From positions 62,001-126,000 of the forward strand of contig NZ_JARANZ010000002.1 of the NCBI RefSeq assembly GCF_029889905.1: a stretch of DNA of 64,000 bases, written 5' to 3'. The position numbers and the translations under genes were made by a program. This DNA is from Chromohalobacter sp. 11-W (GTDB taxonomy: Bacteria > Pseudomonadota > Gammaproteobacteria > Pseudomonadales > Halomonadaceae). Below, piece after piece: positions 62,958 through 64,000 of the stretch (position 1 is the stretch's first letter; every line of letters starts with the position of its first letter). The notes below the pieces were generated by a model that saw only the letters and a list, made by a program, of their open reading frames with translations, ran no database searches and had not been told where the DNA came from.

Positions 62958-63665
62958 CTAGATGGATGCGATTTGCGCCTCGCTAAGCTCACGCCACTCG
63001 CCCGGCGCTAGTGCTGAGTCGAGAACGATATCGCCGATCCGTTCGCGGTGCAGTGCGACGACCTCGTTATCCAGCGCCGCGAACATGCGCTTGATCTGAT
63101 GGTAGCGGCCTTCCTGGATGATCAGACGCGCCTGAATTACATCGTCTTCGTCCGACGCCGGCAGACGTTCGAGGCGCGCGGGCAATGTCGGCTTGTCTTC
63201 CTTTTCCAGCATTAGCCCTGCCGCCAGGCGATCTTCCGCCCCTTCCATCAGCGGCTGAGCCAGCGTCACGAGATAATGCTTGTCGCAGCGCCGCTTGGGG
63301 GATGTCAGTCGATGCGACCATTGGCCGTCCTCGGTGATCAGCACGAGCCCAGTGGTGTCTACATCCAGGCGCCCTGCGATGTGAAGGCGCTCGCGCTTGG
63401 TGACATCCAGCAGTTCGACCACCGAGGGGTAGCGCCCCGGCCGGGTCGTGCACTCATAGCCCGAGGGCTTGTTGAGCATCAGGTATCGCACGCCGACCAG
63501 GGCCAAGGGCGCCCCCATCCAGCGTACGTCCTGTTCTTCACCGAGTTTGAAGGCGGCATTTTTGATCACGTCACCATCCACCTCGACCTCGCCGCGGTGC
63601 AGGGCTTTCTTGGCTAGCGAGCGCGTCAGCTCGGTACTTTCACTTAAAAAACGGTCGAGACGCAT
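62958..63665 (-). CDS. rsuA: 16S rRNA pseudouridine-516 synthase, RsuA family
   Basis: A 235-residue pseudouridine synthase. An S4-like RNA-binding domain at 1-45 (MRLDRFLSESTELTRSLAKKALHRGEV) and the catalytic domain with AGRLDVDTTGLVLIT (catalytic Asp), followed by KHYLVTLAQPL and EGRYHQIKRMFA. Length and N-terminal domain match RsuA rather than RluE-type enzymes. It is nine bases downstream of the partial nitrilase-family gene on the same strand. Confidence 0.93.
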   Translation of the reverse strand: MRLDRFLSESTELTRSLAKKALHRGEVEVDGDVIKNAAFKLGEEQDVRWMGAPLALVGVRYLMLNKPSGYECTTRPGRYPSVVELLDVTKRERLHIAGRLDVDTTGLVLITEDGQWSHRLTSPKRRCDKHYLVTLAQPLMEGAEDRLAAGLMLEKEDKPTLPARLERLPASDEDDVIQARLIIQEGRYHQIKRMFAALDNEVVALHRERIGDIVLDSALAPGEWRELSEAQIASI

Positions 63666-63674
63666 GCAGGAAAT

Positions 63675-64000
63675 TCACTCCTCGACCTGGAAGCGATCGG
63701 CATCCATCCAGGCCGGAAATTTGTCACGGAACGCACTCAGCGCCTGACGATCCAGGTGGCCGGTACGCATGAAGGGCACGTCGCGCGGCCCGTCGATCAA
63801 GGGCTCGCCCTTGAAGTCGACAAGCATCGAGTCGCCCGCGAACGCCAGCCCCTTGGCGTCTTCCCCCACACGGTTGACGCCGATTACATAGCAGAGGTTT
63901 TCGACGGCACGTGCCTGTAGCAGGGTCCGCCAAGGCTGACGACGAGGCGCGGGCCAGTTGGCAACGCACAGCAGCGCATCATACTCGAAATGCTCGCCCG
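63675..64000 (-). CDS. Carbon-nitrogen hydrolase (YafV/omega-amidase type), C-terminal part
   Basis: Partial: the 5' end lies beyond the window. The visible 108 codons show YDALLCVANWPAPRRQPWRT, LLQARAVENLCYVIGVNRVG and the closing DSMLVDFKGEPL, which are C-terminal features of the omega-amidase-like nitrilase branch. The catalytic Cys, Lys and first Glu would be upstream and cannot be checked. Likely hydrolyses alpha-ketoglutaramate-type amides in methionine salvage or transamination by-product repair; this is by family only. Confidence 0.82.
   Translation of the reverse strand, partial: GEHFEYDALLCVANWPAPRRQPWRTLLQARAVENLCYVIGVNRVGEDAKGLAFAGDSMLVDFKGEPLIDGPRDVPFMRTGHLDRQALSAFRDKFPAWMDADRFQVEE

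Overview
The window reads as chromosomal DNA of a moderately halophilic gammaproteobacterium, most likely a member of the Halomonadaceae (Chromohalobacter or Halomonas type). This placement is inference. It rests on high GC, acidic proteins, a betaine-type osmoprotectant ABC transporter, Pseudomonas-like gene orders (yihY-arsC-wrbA-DUF2069; cysI-DUF934; DUF3305-DUF3306-formate dehydrogenase) and the enterobacterial-type order mltD-gloB-methyltransferase-rnhA-dnaQ. No insertion sequence, integrase, phage gene or CRISPR array was seen. Almost everything is core metabolism.

Layout. 0.1-6.1 kb: metH, then cysI with a DUF934 partner (methionine synthesis, sulfite reduction). 6.2-12.3 kb: Smr protein, a small cyclotransferase-like protein, yihY, arsC, wrbA, DUF2069, an orphan permease and pdxH. 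12.3-15.5 kb: proV-proW-proX-like osmoprotectant importer on the minus strand, with a good sigma70 promoter. 15.7-22 kb: a Pat-type lysine acetyltransferase divergent from an HDAC-family deacetylase, then an XRE-cupin regulator and an APC permease. 22-34.7 kb: a molybdenum enzyme locus. It has an HTH/PBP regulator and fdhD on the minus strand, and on the plus strand DUF3305, DUF3306, a polyferredoxin, a TorD-type chaperone, a 73-residue Tat peptide and a three-subunit formate dehydrogenase, followed by DUF1244, moaB and moeA. 34.7-36.9 kb: acpH and the tusDCBE sulfur relay for tRNA 2-thiouridine. 36.9-39.6 kb: a candidate small RNA, a small hypothetical gene, a BI-1 protein, tRNA-Ser(UGA) and a metallophosphoesterase. 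39.6-46.7 kb: a K+/H+ antiporter, a degenerate kinase-like protein, a TPP riboswitch with thiZXY, a hydrolase and a queuosine-precursor transporter. 47-54 kb: an ArsR regulator, sohB, an SCP2 protein, nudC-dnaQ-rnhA-methyltransferase, gloB and mltD. 54-64 kb: yejABEF, a LysR-SDR-EamA islet, rsuA and a partial nitrilase-family gene.

The genes form coherent units. fdhD, the polyferredoxin, the Tat chaperone and moaB/moeA supply cofactor and export functions for the periplasmic formate dehydrogenase. The TPP riboswitch controls a pyrimidine importer beside a kinase-fold protein. Pat and the HDAC-like protein are opposing activities on one divergent promoter region.

The observations most worth checking are: (i) a 136-bp second copy of the yejF 3' end at 62757-62892, about 95% identical, bounding the LysR-SDR-EamA islet, with mostly synonymous differences; (ii) a promoter-to-terminator unit at 36967-37085 that looks like a new small RNA; (iii) a structured leader before the queuosine-precursor transporter gene; (iv) the kinase-fold protein without its catalytic His/Asn next to the TPP riboswitch; (v) an SDR lacking the Tyr-x3-Lys pair. 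All calls come from reading the sequence; no database search was possible.
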